A DNA stretch of 64,000 bases from Alnus glutinosa (GCF_958979055.1 NC_084886.1:46579154-46643153), one strand, 5' to 3'; shown: positions 11,698-23,062, counted from the stretch's first letter. Notes: a model not told the origin generated them from the letters alone. Numbers and translations are program-made.

Positions 11698-11709
11698 TTC
11701 AATATTTAT

Positions 11710-12400
11710 CTGTGGTAATTTAATTGTTGACTATCTATTTTCAAATTATTTAAATTCCATTCCAAATATATATAGGTCCTTATTATCTATTATGGGGCCT
11801 CCTATTTGACAATTTCCTCTCATTTTTAAATAGGAGCACGTACGCCACATTTATTTATTTAAAAAAAAAATCAATGATGTATTCAAATCAATATAACCAA
11901 TAAGGGTAGTCAAATCATATATATATATATAACCAATGAGCTAGGGAGTGGCTCTCCTCCATTTGAGGAGCCTTCTGTTTCTGGATGCCATGTTTAAATA
12001 AAATAAAAATCAAAATGTGATATTATTTTTTAAGAACAAACAGCTTTAATTTCTTGATTAATGAATGAGATTCAAAATTTTATTAAAAAAAAAATAAAAT
12101 GATATAAAACTTGAATACCCCGTAAATGACACATATGATCATATAGTAGTTGTTGGACTCCCCACATATAACATCGGATCACCTGCCCGTGACACATATT
12201 AACATCTTGATGTAAGACATATATATACTCCGTGAACAAAATTGCATAGTGCATATATATATATACACACTATTAATTCATAAGAAATAACAAAAAGTAA
12301 TATAGGAAAGGACAAGAAAAAAAGGTTCCTTCATATTTTTCTTAAGAAAAAGGGAAAACTCGCGTTAAAATTACCATTAAAGAAGTGATTAATATCTTTT
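11710..12400. other. Unit A spacer, conserved with units B and C
   Basis: Noncoding AT-rich DNA. The stretch around 12020-12330 (cccgtgacacat, catcggatcacctg, cataagaaata words) recurs at about 22830-23060 and 31660-31870. This makes it part of the duplicated unit rather than a gene. Confidence 0.65.
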
Positions 12401-12419
12401 AACTAATTATGGCATTAAC

Positions 12420-12790
12420 CTTTTTGAAGTTGAAAAGTATTAAGAGTCTCACATTGTTAAGGTATATCGGGTTGTAGGCTTTATAAGTCTTAAAGAAAAG
12501 TAAACATCTTCCCTTAAGATGTCTTTTGTGGAAGAGTAAGGCTTAATAGACTTTATCATGGTATCAAAGTTTTAGGGCCTTGGACAATATTGAGTCTTTT
12601 CTCTTGTTATATACGTATTTGGACAATAGTGTCACATGTAAAAAGGCATGTTAAGAGTTTTACATTACCAAGATATGCCTGAATTGTAAACTTTATAAGC
12701 TTTGAACAAATCTCTTTTCTTAAAATACCTTTTGTAAAAAAATAAAGCTCAATAAACTATATCAAAAATGACAAGTTCAATCCATATATG
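12420..12790 (+). repeat. Pair of related ~210-bp LTR-like segments (unit A)
   Basis: Two consecutive imperfect copies of a segment with gttaagagt..tcacattg, ttgtaggctttataag and ttttgtgaaagagtaa words. The same pair occurs in unit B at about 24225-24575 but not in unit C. It is probably remnant LTR sequence. No ORF is present. Confidence 0.5.
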
Positions 12791-13727
12791 ATATAAATAT
12801 CAAGGGTCATTGCATCTAATACAGTGCGTAATAATTCAAAAGCTAACTGCTACTAAGTACCTATGATTAGTCCCCACAAAATCCAGTCATACCTCAAAAG
12901 CTTAGGCCTGCAGCAAATCTCAAGGTAAGACAAGACACCAAAAATCAGCCAGACACGTGAAATATTAAGACGTAAAGCACAACAGGATTCCTCTTGAACA
13001 GCTCAAAGACACACTCGTTTCCTCCTAAATTATTGTCCCTTCTAAACTCATCCCATCCATCCGTGATATAATATGATGAACGTGAAATATAACAAAAGTG
13101 AGAGCACCGGGCATGCCATTGTTTTCCATCACAGGTCTGAAGCGAGACAAACGGCCGCCCAATAAGATGCTTTTGAGCAAATCTAACAGGCACATACTGC
13201 ACAAGAAACAAGGATTGAAATTAATTGATATTTGGAAAACATGAGATCGATCTCATCATGCAAGTAGAATTAGAAAGCTAGCTAGGCTCACCAAACGACG
13301 TTGATCTCGTATATGATATGGGCGAAAGATGGTCATGAACCAAGGACTTGTAGGCTTCAACATTTTGGCTGCTTGGACTGCTCTCTCTCTTCCTCTGGAC
13401 ATCATGGCCCTGTTTTCTTCATGTTTTCCATTATGTCCACGCCTTGATGATCTTTTTAATTGCATCATCTGATTCCATTATGTCCACCTCATCTTCCAAT
13501 TTACGCTTCTTGCTCCATGTATACTGAATCTCAGTGCAGTATTATCGAATACAAGAACATGGAATTTTGAACTTCCTTCATATCTGAAGATTAAAAAGCA
13601 GCCGTAAAGAATATATAGAATGGGACTCCAGAAAATCCTGCCAACCATTTTGAAACCAAATCTCCTTAATTGTTGGCTTTCTCCGATCCCACTTGCCAAA
13701 AATGACCATTATGTTAGAAAAAGTAAA

Positions 13728-13910
13728 GAGAAATGATTCTTTACCACCTAAATATACAACTTTTTACCACCTTGTCTATGTGGCAAGGTGGTCCCCCACT
13801 TTATTTCATTTTTTAAAAATAAAAAAACTCTAAAATTAGTAGGGGACCACCTTGCCACATAGACAAGGTGGTGAAAAGTTGTATATTTAGGTGGTAGTGA
13901 ATCATTACTC
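13728..13910. mobile_element. 183-bp Mutator-like MITE nested in the LTR
   Basis: Nearly perfect inverted arms starting GAGAAATGATTC and ending GAATCATTACTC; most of the element folds on itself. A perfect 9-bp target duplication AAAAGTAAA lies at 13719-13727 and 13911-13919. The 9-bp duplication and GAGWAATG ends match two other elements in this window (31087, 54473). Confidence 0.9.
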
Positions 13911-13956
13911 AAAAGTAAAAGAAAATAGAAAAACGAAGTACTTCTAAGAAAGGTAT

Positions 13957-15445
13957 TAATTGTTGGACCAAAAAGGGTGCAAACCCAAGTGTAGGTTTTC
14001 GCAAGTAATAATTCTCGGTAAGTACGAGGTCGATCCACAGGGAATGGTAGATACTAAGTAAAATTCCTATTATTGTGCAAAAAAAGTAAATTAAATGGAT
14101 TTTTCCACTAAAAAGTGGAGCAATGGATAGATGATAAACTAAAATAAAATTAGCTAAACTAAATTAAGAAAAATTAAAAGAAAACACTAAGGCTTCCGGG
14201 ATCCACCTAGCAATTTATTACATATTCTTGAGACATAATATAAAATAGATCAAACATGGGTTGATTGAGAACTTGATTTCATAAACATGACACAATAAAT
14301 TAAGCATTCAAAATATTTTCGAAACATAACAAATCAAACAAAGTAAGCATTTGATATAAACAAAAATCATAATGAATCAAAATAAAGTTGTATCATAAAA
14401 TTACTCTCAAATAAAAATCAACCCCAAATTTAATCAATAATATAAGAGTATCAAGAATACATAATAAAAAAAAACTAGGCTTCACCCCTAGCCTTAGCTA
14501 GAGATTTAGCCGCTCAAACAATAAAACCGGTTTGGAGCCTCCATAACTGTCCTTACTTCTTCCTTCTTCCTCCGGGGCTCCCTTTTCTTAAGACCAAAAC
14601 ATGGTATTTATAGTGCTTCCGAGGTCTTTTTGAGTTTTTCTTGGTGGTCGAGCTAAGGAAAGAATCACATCTTGCATTAATTGCATAGCAGCCCGAGGAT
14701 GGAAATAAATCAGATCTTGAATATGTGTGACTTGGTAAAAATCATGGAAAGAAATCATGTGAAGTCATTCTGATTTGTGCTCCACACGTCCATCACCAAG
14801 TATATATGGAAAGAAAATCAACTGTGTATGGAAGGAATTTGCTTTGGAAGAAAATCAGCTTGATGCGGTCCCCTCGTCATAACACATCCATTGAAATTCC
14901 AAATCAAGTAGGAAAAAGACTCCAAATCCGCACAGATTTGCGCTCTGTTATTGCGGGGCAAATTGGGCATAGTAAAAGTCCAAAACAGGAAAAACCTATT
15001 TCATAATTATTTGTAGAATTTTTCATTAGCTTTCCAACGCCACCAAAATCAACGCAATCAGATTTTTGAGCCGAAAGTTATGATGAAAATAAGATGGCGA
15101 GCTCAATCTGGATTCTTTCCCTAAATAAAGGATTTGCCACTTTGTTGAAATCTTGGAATTTGGACGATTTTCTTCCACAACCTTTTTGCCAATAACGTGT
15201 AGAGTAGCTGCCTCAATCTTATTTCCCAGCTTGTTTGTCAATTCCACCAAGTGGTCCAGTCGCTTGAAAGCAACAACAACTCCTACAAAAAGAAATACAA
15301 TTAATTGCATTTATATCAATTTAAGCTCAAATTTAATAATTCAACATCATTCCACAATTAAGTATTAAATGCAAGAATTATGACAAAACATGGTATGATA
15401 CTGCTTATTTTAATAGAGAAAATATGCACTTTTGAGCACTTATCA
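13957..15445 (-). mobile_element. Second solo LTR (TGATAAGTGC family) nested in the first
   Basis: On the minus strand it begins TGATAAGTGCTC. The + strand left end shows the tacgaggtcgatccacaggg phrase (14023 on) common at the 3' ends of plant LTRs. The flanking 5-bp duplication GGTAT is at 13952-13956 and 15446-15450. The empty site is visible in the sister LTR, where gaaaggtatgc is continuous (reverse complement of about 7398-7410). Length is 1489 bp; no protein is encoded. Confidence 0.85.
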
Positions 15446-15869
15446 GGTATGTAAAATATTACAGCAAATATTTATTCAGGATACAATGAAGCTCAGAATT
15501 CTCTATTTGTTTAATTGCTTTTTGTACAAACGAAAATTAAACCCGAACACTTTTAGATTTTTCTATTATAGCAAAAGACAGATTGAGATTTTTTAATTTA
15601 AAATACAGAAAGTATCAGAAAAAGCATAAAAAATCAAAGAAATTTTATTATCTTTTTATTGAATAACAGGATAGTAGTTACTTCTATATTTCAAGACAAC
15701 AGTCCAACTGTCCATAACTGCTTAAGTAACAGTCATAAACTGTTATTTTAACAAACACTTAATTCTGACCATCAGATCAAATAACTGTCAATGATTATTT
15801 AAGAATAACCATTAGATCGTTATTAATTAATCTCAACCATTAGATCAAATGTAATATGACCTTACAATT

Positions 15870-16800
15870 TATTTCAGTTATGGTCCAATAAATCTAACCA
15901 CTGAATTTACTTAAGAAACATCATGTGGTTTAGATCAAACTACCAGATCGATTGATTATAACCATCCAAAATTGAAAGGTCATGATTAGATCGCTCCGAG
16001 CTCCTATTGCAAGTGCCAAGTGCGCTATCAAAGCGCCCTACAGCCCACTGCAACACGCGCACGTGCGTGTGCGTCCGGTGCGAATTCGCACCGTACTAAA
16101 GTATACACATAAGTGCATACACCTAAGCATTACTTTAAATGCTTAAAGTATATTGGACCTTATAAATACCAATTACACTTTCTTTTTTTCCCATGTAAAG
16201 TTTATTTCAGTGATGGTCCAGTAAATTTAACCATTAGATTTACTTAAGAAGCATCATATAGTTTAGATCAAACTACTAGATCGATTGATTATAACCATCT
16301 AAAATTGAAAGGTCATGATTAGATCGCTCCAAGCTCCAATGCCAAGTGCGCTATCAAAACGCCCTACAACCCACTGCCACACGCGCACGTGCATGTGCGT
16401 CCTGTGCAAATTCGCATCATACTAAAGTATACACGTAAATGTATACACCTAAGCATTACTTTTAATGCTTAAAGCATATTGGACCTTATAAATACCAATT
16501 ACACTTTCTATTTTTTTCATGTAGGATTATGGTTTAAATCAAACAACCAGATCGATTGATTATAACCATCCAAAATTAAAAGGTCATGATTAGATCGCTC
16601 CGAGCTCCGATGCCAAGTGTCAAGTGCGCTATCAAAGCACTCTACAGCCCACTACCACACGCGCACATGCATGTGCGTCCGGTGCGAATTCGCACCGTAC
16701 TAAAGTATACACGTAAGTACGCACACCCAAACATTACTTTCAATGCTTAAAGTGTGTTGGACCTTATAAATATCAACTACACTTTCTCTTTTTCTCATGT
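15870..16800 (-). repeat. Three tandem copies of the LTR promoter region
   Basis: The phrase cagatcgattgattataacc occurs near 15943 and 16547, with the variant ctagatcgattgattataac near 16275, giving spacings of about 330 and 270 bp. Each copy carries the cgcacgtgc-rich tract, the caattcgca word and a cttataaatacc TATA-like site (near 16158, 16484, 16762). The sister LTR in the ENH1 intron has only one. Confidence 0.8.
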
Positions 16801-16999
16801 GGGACTATCTTCATTTAACGTTCTTTAACACCTTCTTTTTAAAAAATTCTCAAGACACAAAATAAATATATATACATATACTTTAGTAAATGCTTTAACA
16901 CATTATTGGGAACAGTGAATTTAGCAGCATCAGACAGTTCATCTCCAAATTCCCTTACAAACTTTTCAGGGATCCTCTGCAGCAACCAATGTGAGTTTA

Positions 17000-17234
17000 T
17001 ATTGTCTCAATTATAATGTATAATCAAAGTAAGAAAACATGTGATACAGATAAATGTATGGCTTATAATCATCAAAATTGTAAATTAAATAATACTGAGG
17101 CGAAAAAACAGTCACCTCAATTTAACTTCCTAAAGGTTGATTTGGCTTCCGGCCGGTTTCTCCCCCTTTTATAAAATTTAATTTTAGCCAAGTAAAAATT
17201 ACCTAAACATATCAATTGGCAAGGCAATTCTATT
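17000..17234. other. Remnant of B3 intron 1 (unit A)
   Basis: Follows the exon 2 acceptor of the pseudogene. The first ~60 bases match the same intron of the intact copies (gagtttatattgtctcaatt), then similarity weakens. Confidence 0.55.
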
Positions 17235-17251
17235 AAAATGAAACGTGTGAA

Positions 17252-18201
17252 GAGTGAGAAAAACTTTGGAAGTCAGTTTCTCTCTCTCTGTTTCTGAAAG
17301 GTTCTAGATACATGAGAGAAACTTTGAGCTTTGTTTCACTTGGGGGGAGGCTTCACGTCTCCCTCTCCTGGTGCTGGTCTTCTCCATTGCCTGTGAGGGC
17401 TAGGGTGGCTTTTGTCATCCCACTGGTCTCCAGTGGTGGATGTTTTGTTCTCCCAACCTTTTGGTTGTGGAACTGTGGTCCCTCCCGGAGTTAGATCCGG
17501 TGAGGTTAGTGTTTTCTTTTGTTGTTTTTGTTTGTTGTTGATGCAAGCAGAAGGATTCCGAGGATCTGGCCTGGGGGGAATGGCGGATGTCGGTGGGTAT
17601 CCAGTGGAGGTGTGCTTTATTGCTAGATCTAAAAATCTCGACTGGGTGTTCGCCGAAAGGAGCTTTTCTTTGGTGGTCGCCGGCCTCCTCTGGTTTCGGT
17701 AGTCACTTGATGGAGCTGTGAGGTTCTTTCTTGCGCGGCGCGTGGCCAGCACGCGCCGGGGAGTGTCCTCCCTGGGTTAGCGCGTGAGGGTCACCGGTTG
17801 CTTTTCCAGCTTCGTTTAGTGTCGATCTGGGCTTTTGGAGGTCGTTCGATGCTGGATGGGTTCCCGGAGTAGGTGCGTTTTCTACACGCCCTGTGCTCCA
17901 GCAGCGGTTCTTCTGGAGTTGGTTTTTTTGGTTTTTTTCTGCTTGTATTTGTATATTCCTCTATCTTTGTTCACAGTCTACCTTTGAGTAGCTGCTTTAA
18001 ATCAGGATTTTCCTGGCTTAGTGGATGAAGTTTCTTTAGCTTTATTCACTTCAATGGCCTACGGGCACTGTTGTTGCCTTCGGGCAGTGTTTTTAGCTTA
18101 TTTGCTCTTGAATTTGTTATGTGGCTTTGGCCTTAGTGTATTCCCCTTTGGGGTTTCTTCTCAGCAATGAAATTTCAGGAGCTTGTTCAAAAAAAAAAAA
18201 A
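17252..18201 (+). mobile_element. Noncoding non-LTR retroposon with A tail (type member 1)
   Basis: About 950 bp ending in gcttgttc followed by an A run. Flanked by a long perfect direct repeat (aaaatgaaacgtgtgaa, 17235-17251 and 18202-18218), the signature of target-primed reverse transcription. There is no long ORF and no reverse transcriptase. It has GC-rich blocks containing gcgcgtggccagcacgcgcc (about 17737). Related sequences are at 23065-24076 (+) and about 57690-58290 (-). The architecture is like Arabidopsis Sadhu retroposons; a 5'-UTR-only LINE derivative is the alternative. Confidence 0.75.
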
Positions 18202-18249
18202 AAAATGAAACGTGTGAAAAGCAACATACTTGTATGGTTGTACCACTCG

Positions 18250-18970
18250 AGGTCTCATAACTTTTGTTAGATAACATTGAAATAATATTGTTGGTAGAGG
18301 TATTACAACTTTTACTATAAATTTTGAGTCTATAATTAATTATTTAAATGATTAAACAAAAATTTAAATTATAAACTCTCTAAATTAAACCATTTCACCA
18401 ATTAATGTTTGTTTATTATTGTAGACAAGACTAGCTAGTCATTAAATCCTGGGCTCACTTTACCTCCGTGTCGTTAACCATTATGCAAGGCCTTTTCCAT
18501 CAGATTTTTTTTCATCCTTTATTTTAAATAATATGGTAAGTGATCCTTTATATATTAAGGGTCGACAGTGAGCCAGCCCCCAAGTTGGGGTTAAATTAAA
18601 AAAAAAAAAGTTTTGGAGGGCCAAAATTAAAAAAAATAAAATAAAATTTGGGACAAAATTTTAATTTTTTTTTTTTTTTTAATTTTTTTTTGGGAGAACC
18701 TTGGGACTTGGGGGGCAGGGTGGCTCCGCCCCTGGTCGACACTGTTCAATGTTCATCCTTTAACTCCTAATTTATTCATTTTTCCCTCCTTTAACTTTAA
18801 AAGAACTAAACTTAATTTCTCTCATATCTCTATGATTCTTCATTCTGCAGGACCTATTCGATCTCCAAAATAAATAAAGAATGAAACTTCCAAAAAGCTT
18901 TGCACCGTACCCCAATTGAGCCTCTTCCATTTCTAAGATATTAATACTATATATGTAAGTTTTGAGCAAA
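18250..18970. other. B3 intron 1 remnant with a small GC-capped insertion
   Basis: Words such as attaaatcctgggctcacttt and gaatgaaacttccaaaaagc are shared with the intron 1 of the intact copies (25800-26110, 34260-34470). Relative to those, about 18560-18740 is extra (gtcgacagtgagccagcccc to ggctccgcccctggtcgaca) and looks like a short TIR element around A/T homopolymers. Homology ends near 18970. Confidence 0.6.
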
Positions 18971-18999
18971 CTTTCTTCCCTTAAAGATGTCTTTTATGA

Positions 19000-19570
19000 A
19001 AAAGTACTAAGACTCAATGGACTCTATCTAACATAAACTCCAACTCTTAAACAATCACTCACTGGTAGGAAGGTCTCTACTAAAATGATTCAAAAATAGA
19101 CTAGTCTTAACACTTCAGAGTTCGATCATTCCTCAAATGGCAAAGTTACATGAACGTACAAGTTGGGTCTCGTTGCTTTGTAAGTGGTCTTCAGCTTCCT
19201 GGTTGGTGGCCTAACCTTCTCGAACACCAACGGGAACTTGATTTTGGAGTTGTGGAACTGTTTGCAGCTCTCCCTCTTGCAAAGCTTTGCGGGGATGGTG
19301 GCAGTCTTGAATATTATATGGAAAATATTATATACTACGTACATTGTATTTAACTTCTTTTTTTTTCGGTTACCTTTACAATATTACATAGGCCGGTCTC
19401 TATTTACAGAGTAACAATGAGTAGTGAGCAAAAAATCCTAAACTACATATAGTAGGAAATAAAACTTATCAATTATTATATGCCTATATACAATATATTC
19501 TTTCATATATAACTAAACTAAATACGGTAGAATATGTGTCACACCTAATGAGCCGTCAATTCTGCTAACG
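19000..19570. other. Junction of units A and B, no gene recognised
   Basis: This is where B3 exon 1 of unit A should have been, but no match is found. It has short overlapping ORFs on both strands (about 70 aa) without recognised domains. Confidence 0.5.
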
Positions 19571-19753
19571 TCGTTATTCCTCCTTTTTTTTGTTTCGATT
19601 AGTTTCCAAAAAAATAAAAAATCATAATACATTAGCATACGTAGCGTATTACATAAGGCAAATTAATGAACGAAAAATAAAATAGGCCAAGGCCTCTTAA
19701 TTTTATTTATCTACTGTATGACATGTCACGTGAAGCTGACGTGCAAAAACTTG

Positions 19754-20408
19754 TTAGTTTTTTGTGCAATCAGTATGCTTGAATGAGAGCGTCATTTTTT
19801 CCTTATCATAACCGATCAAGTAATTAGCTTGAGCAAAGTTTCCGATTATTCCCATTCCACCCTCAGCAGGCCCATTATTCTGCACCGCAAAGCAGAAAAA
19901 CCCAGCTTTCGGCGGTGGTATGAAGAAATTTTCGGGCGCTAGCTTCACGTCGGCACCTTCGAAATGCAGCGTCAATATTGGTCCTTCCAGATTCTTTTCA
20001 CTTTTATAGCAAAGTTGTGTCCCCAAATCCTGGTCATCCGTAACGGCAGCCATCGTAATCTACTTCTTCACTTCTGCCTCCAAGCGTTCGTGAAACTCTT
20101 TTGGCAAAAGCATTGGCGGAGTTCCTGAATTGAGAAACATGTTTCCCTCGGAAACTGCACCAGAAAGGTCATACGACAAATACTTATCTCCAACGCTAAT
20201 TCCTTTTACTGTCACAAAATATAATGTAGGGTCTCTTATCTATTTGTTGGCATCGTAGAAGGGAGATTTAACAGAGTCTCTTCGGATTAACTCAACGGTA
20301 AACCCACCATTACTAGCCGATGTAGCCAAAAATCCTACAAAATAACTACATATAATAAAGGCAACAACAAAGCGTGATTGAAAGCTGATTACATTACTGC
20401 CTGCCATG
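19754..20408 (-). pseudogene. Truncated CDR1-like aspartic protease (unit B)
   Basis: The last ~99 codons are in frame and nearly identical to the C terminus of the intact protease (FEGADVKL.PENFFIPPPKA, then SFKHTDCTKN). Upstream, AAG AAG is followed by TAG in place of a Gln codon. The sequence then jumps from the region around LYFVT straight to the prodomain (tttgttggcatcgtagaagg, near 20240-20265), a deletion of several hundred bases that removes the first catalytic DTGS. The signal-peptide region and start are still recognisable near 20400. No functional protease can be made. Confidence 0.92.
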
Positions 20409-20561
20409 ATGATCAGTTTACCCGGCCCTAATTCTGAAATAATTTCTCACATAAATCTACTACATATAAGGTCGTAGGTTTACGTTGGTTGCCAAATATA
20501 GAGAATACAAAATGTGATTCACTTGCCATATTTAGTATAATTTAGTTTCCACATACTGATG

Positions 20562-21200
20562 TGTTTGGCAACCGAGTGGAATAAATATTCCACTCGGATT
20601 TTTCCTAAAACCCGCCTACCCGCCCGAATACCCGAATTTGACCCGAATTTTGTTTGAATTTTAAGCTGATAATTTGAGTACTGGCTGGGCCCCACGCGCA
20701 GAACAAACTGTCTCCCAAAAAGCGCGTGGGTCCCACATATAAATAATAAAATAATACAAATTTAAATAAAATAAAAAATAAAAAAAACTTAATTAAAAAC
20801 ACAAGGGGTGGCTGCCACGCTGGTCGGGGGTGGTCCGCGCGGTCTCCCCCGGCCAGCGGGGGTGGCCGCGCGGCCTCCCCCGGCCACTGGGGGTGGCGCG
20901 CAGCCACCCCTGCATCATTTTTTTTTTTAATTTTAACTTTTTTTAAAAAAAAAAAAAATTTATTTATTTATTTTTTAATTAAATAATCAATATATAATAA
21001 ATTATTATTATTTAAATTATTATTTTACACAACTTTTCAAAATACCAATCATTATACACAACTTTTTAAACTTCCAATCATTTTTTACCATTAAAATATA
21101 ATATTTTTCAATCTCAAAATTCAACATCCAAACACAATTTTTTACCTCGATATTTGTAAATACAATTCTAATTCTCAAAATTCAATACCCAAACGCAAGA
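20562..21200. mobile_element. TIR-like insertion in unit B with GC-rich cassette
   Basis: Unit A reads straight from tttccacatact to gagtaaaccaagagatgaca, whereas unit B has about 640 extra bases. The ends gtgtttggcaaccg and caatacccaaacgc are imperfect inverse matches. The middle carries a GC-rich repeat (20805-20910, ggtggccgcgcgg words) followed by T/A homopolymers. Target duplication was not identified. Confidence 0.6.
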
Positions 21201-21454
21201 TATGCTTATCCTTTGGAGTAAACCAAGAGATGACAACCATCAGTTTTCATATCTGAGTAAATTAAGGAATATATATATTGACTATAAATGAGGAGAAAAT
21301 ACTTAATTATAATATTACAACGATCAATTACATTGATTCAATATTTATCTGTGGTTAATTAGTAGTTGACTATCTATTTTCAAATTAATGAAATTCCATT
21401 ACAAATATAGGTCCTTATAATCTTTCATGGAGCCGAGTATTTCTAAATGTATGT

Positions 21455-21580
21455 TAAGTGTTCATCAAATATCCATTAAAAAATGAGGTAGCTTTTAAAA
21501 TCGCCTTTTGAGGTAATTTTAAAAGCCACCTTAATTTTTTATAAACACTTGATGTACATATAGAATTAGTCTTATGGTCC
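21455..21580. mobile_element. Hairpin MITE, AAAGCCACCT family
   Basis: Inverted arms ttaagtgttcat...gaggtagcttttaaaatcgc and its complement ending agccacctt...aacacttgatg. One of several relatives in the window (22060, 30885, 31271, 31437, 43155). Confidence 0.65.
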
Positions 21581-21806
21581 CTCCTATTTCTTCTCTTTTG
21601 TTTTCTTTTCATTTTTTTGAAAAAGAAACAAAAAAAAAAAACCGATCTATGATGTATTCAAATCAATATAACCAATAAGAGAGTTTGAGGACCTTCTATT
21701 TTCGGATGCCATGTTTTAAAAAAAATTCAAAATGTGAGGATTTAGTCAAGTGACTCAATCCTATTTTTATTAATCTTTCTCTAAGAGGAATGCTAGAGTT
21801 TTTTTT

Positions 21807-22551
21807 TAAGGGTGTACAAACGAAACGGTTATAATCGCTTATAACCGTTAACCACATAACCATATAACCGCTTTCAAAAGCGGTTATAAATAACTTCTAA
21901 CCGCCTAGGCGGAGGTGGTTAGCAGTTATAGGATTTAAGAAAAACGGTTAATAATCGCCAACCGCTTTTATATATATATATTAAAAAAATAATTTTGGAT
22001 TTGTAATGTTTAGGTTTTAGATTTGTTTGTAATTAGTTTTTTGGATTTGTTATGTTTGAGTAATTCTAAATGTTATACATATGTTATTCTTGTGTCCCTC
22101 TAAACATGATGTGGCTTTTAAAATCACCATATGATCAAAATTTAATTTTGATCAACCACAAGCCCAACGGTGATTTTAAAAGCCACCTCATTTTTAAATG
22201 GACACAAGAAAGGCATGGGTATGGTATCTAGCATTACTCGTTATGTTTTAAATTTGTATTTGTATTAGGATTTGGATTTGTTACTATTTTGAATTTTGGA
22301 TTTAAAACATGCACTAAGACCGGCCTAAAAGTGGCCAAAACCGATCTAAAATGGGTCCAAAACCCAAATTGAAAGCGGTTATATAACCGCCGGTTATCTC
22401 CTTAATAACCACTAACCAACAATTATAAAACTAACCGCTTCTGCCTAGGCGATTAGCGGTTGCGGTTGGTAAAATGCAATAACCACCTAAGCGGTTAGCG
22501 ATTAGCGGTTTTAGCCAATAACTGCCGGTTATAACCGTTTGTACACCCCTA
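21807..22551. mobile_element. hAT-like TIR element with ggttataacc repeats
   Basis: The left end aagggtgtacaaacg and right end cgtttgtacacccct are inverted. The interior is full of aaccgct/agcggtt words, which form many internal inverted pairs. A MITE is nested at about 22060-22240. Flanks do not show a clean 8-bp duplication, so the superfamily is inferred from end sequence only. Confidence 0.6.
22060..22240. mobile_element. Hairpin MITE, AAAGCCACCT family, nested
   Basis: Arms gtggcttttaaaatcaccat and ggtgattttaaaagccacct are inverted, with outer cttgtgtcc / ggacacaag. It lies inside the ggttataacc element, so it is the younger of the two. Confidence 0.7.
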
Positions 22552-22829
22552 GTTCCTTCTAGTATTCTTCTGATGTCCATCTGGAATGATATAAATGTAA
22601 TAAAAAAAATTACATATATGTCCTCTTGGATAACATGAATGCAATTTTTTAATTTTTTTATTATATCTATATTATTCCAAATAATTACCAAAAGAACACT
22701 AGAATGAGTTATAGTATTCCTCTTTCACCAAATACTATACAAATTTCAAGATAAACCAACATTTTTTTCTTAACTCAACTTATAAAACTCGAATATCTAC
22801 GTGTATTTGTGATATTGGTTTTTTTAGAG

Positions 22830-23062
22830 CAAACTGCTCTAATTTCCTGATTAATGAATGATATTCAAAAAAAATAAAATAAAACTTGAATACCCCATGA
22901 ATGACACATATGATCATATAGTACTTGTTGGACTTCCCACATTTAACATCGGATCACCTGCCCGTGACACATATTAACATCATGATGTAAGACATATATA
23001 TAGTACTGCGTGAACACAATTGCATATATAGTGCATATATACTATTAGCTCATAAGAAACAA
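22830..23062. other. Unit B spacer shared with units A and C
   Basis: Repeats the catcggatcacctgcccgtg block of unit A (12160-12190) and unit C (31780-31800). It is noncoding and serves as an alignment anchor for the tandem units. Confidence 0.7.

Larger units (their letters stand above)
13712..16900 (-). mobile_element. Solo LTR (copia-like) inserted in B3 exon 2, itself interrupted
   Basis: On the minus strand it starts TGTTAAAGCA at 16900 and ends CTAACA at 13712. It is flanked by the 5-bp target duplication CATTA (13707-13711 and 16901-16905). Comparison with the intact copies, which read accattattggg without a break, proves the insertion point. It is the same family as the ENH1 intron LTR at 6521-7492. 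It is longer because a MITE (13728-13910) and a second solo LTR (13957-15445) are nested in it, and because its own promoter region is repeated (15930-16800). Confidence 0.9.
12945..16976 (-). pseudogene. Unit A double-B3 (REM/VRN1-like) pseudogene
   Basis: Parts of exons 2 and 3 of a B3 gene homologous to the intact copies at 24748 and 33326. Exon 3 is 13196-12945. The 3' part of exon 2 is 13292-13711 and its first ~75 bases are 16976-16902. A 3.2-kb nested transposon separates the two exon 2 parts. Exon 2 also has frameshifts (after VFDNTA, and around FGFKMVGRIF). In exon 3 the conserved EEGDVCVFEL has become GGNECVFEL. Exon 1, with its MAGRRPSHFFKIILPS-type start, is absent: the copied intron sequence ends near 18970 and no match follows. 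The gene therefore cannot make a normal product. Confidence 0.92.

Noticed and set aside
15870-16800. CRISPR-like or satellite array
   Set aside because: Only three long imperfect copies, each containing LTR promoter sequence; it is LTR-internal duplication in a plant genome.
19126-19353. Small frames at the A/B junction as a possible lost B3 exon 1
   Set aside because: No match to the MAGRRPSHFFKIILPS start or to any B3 motif.
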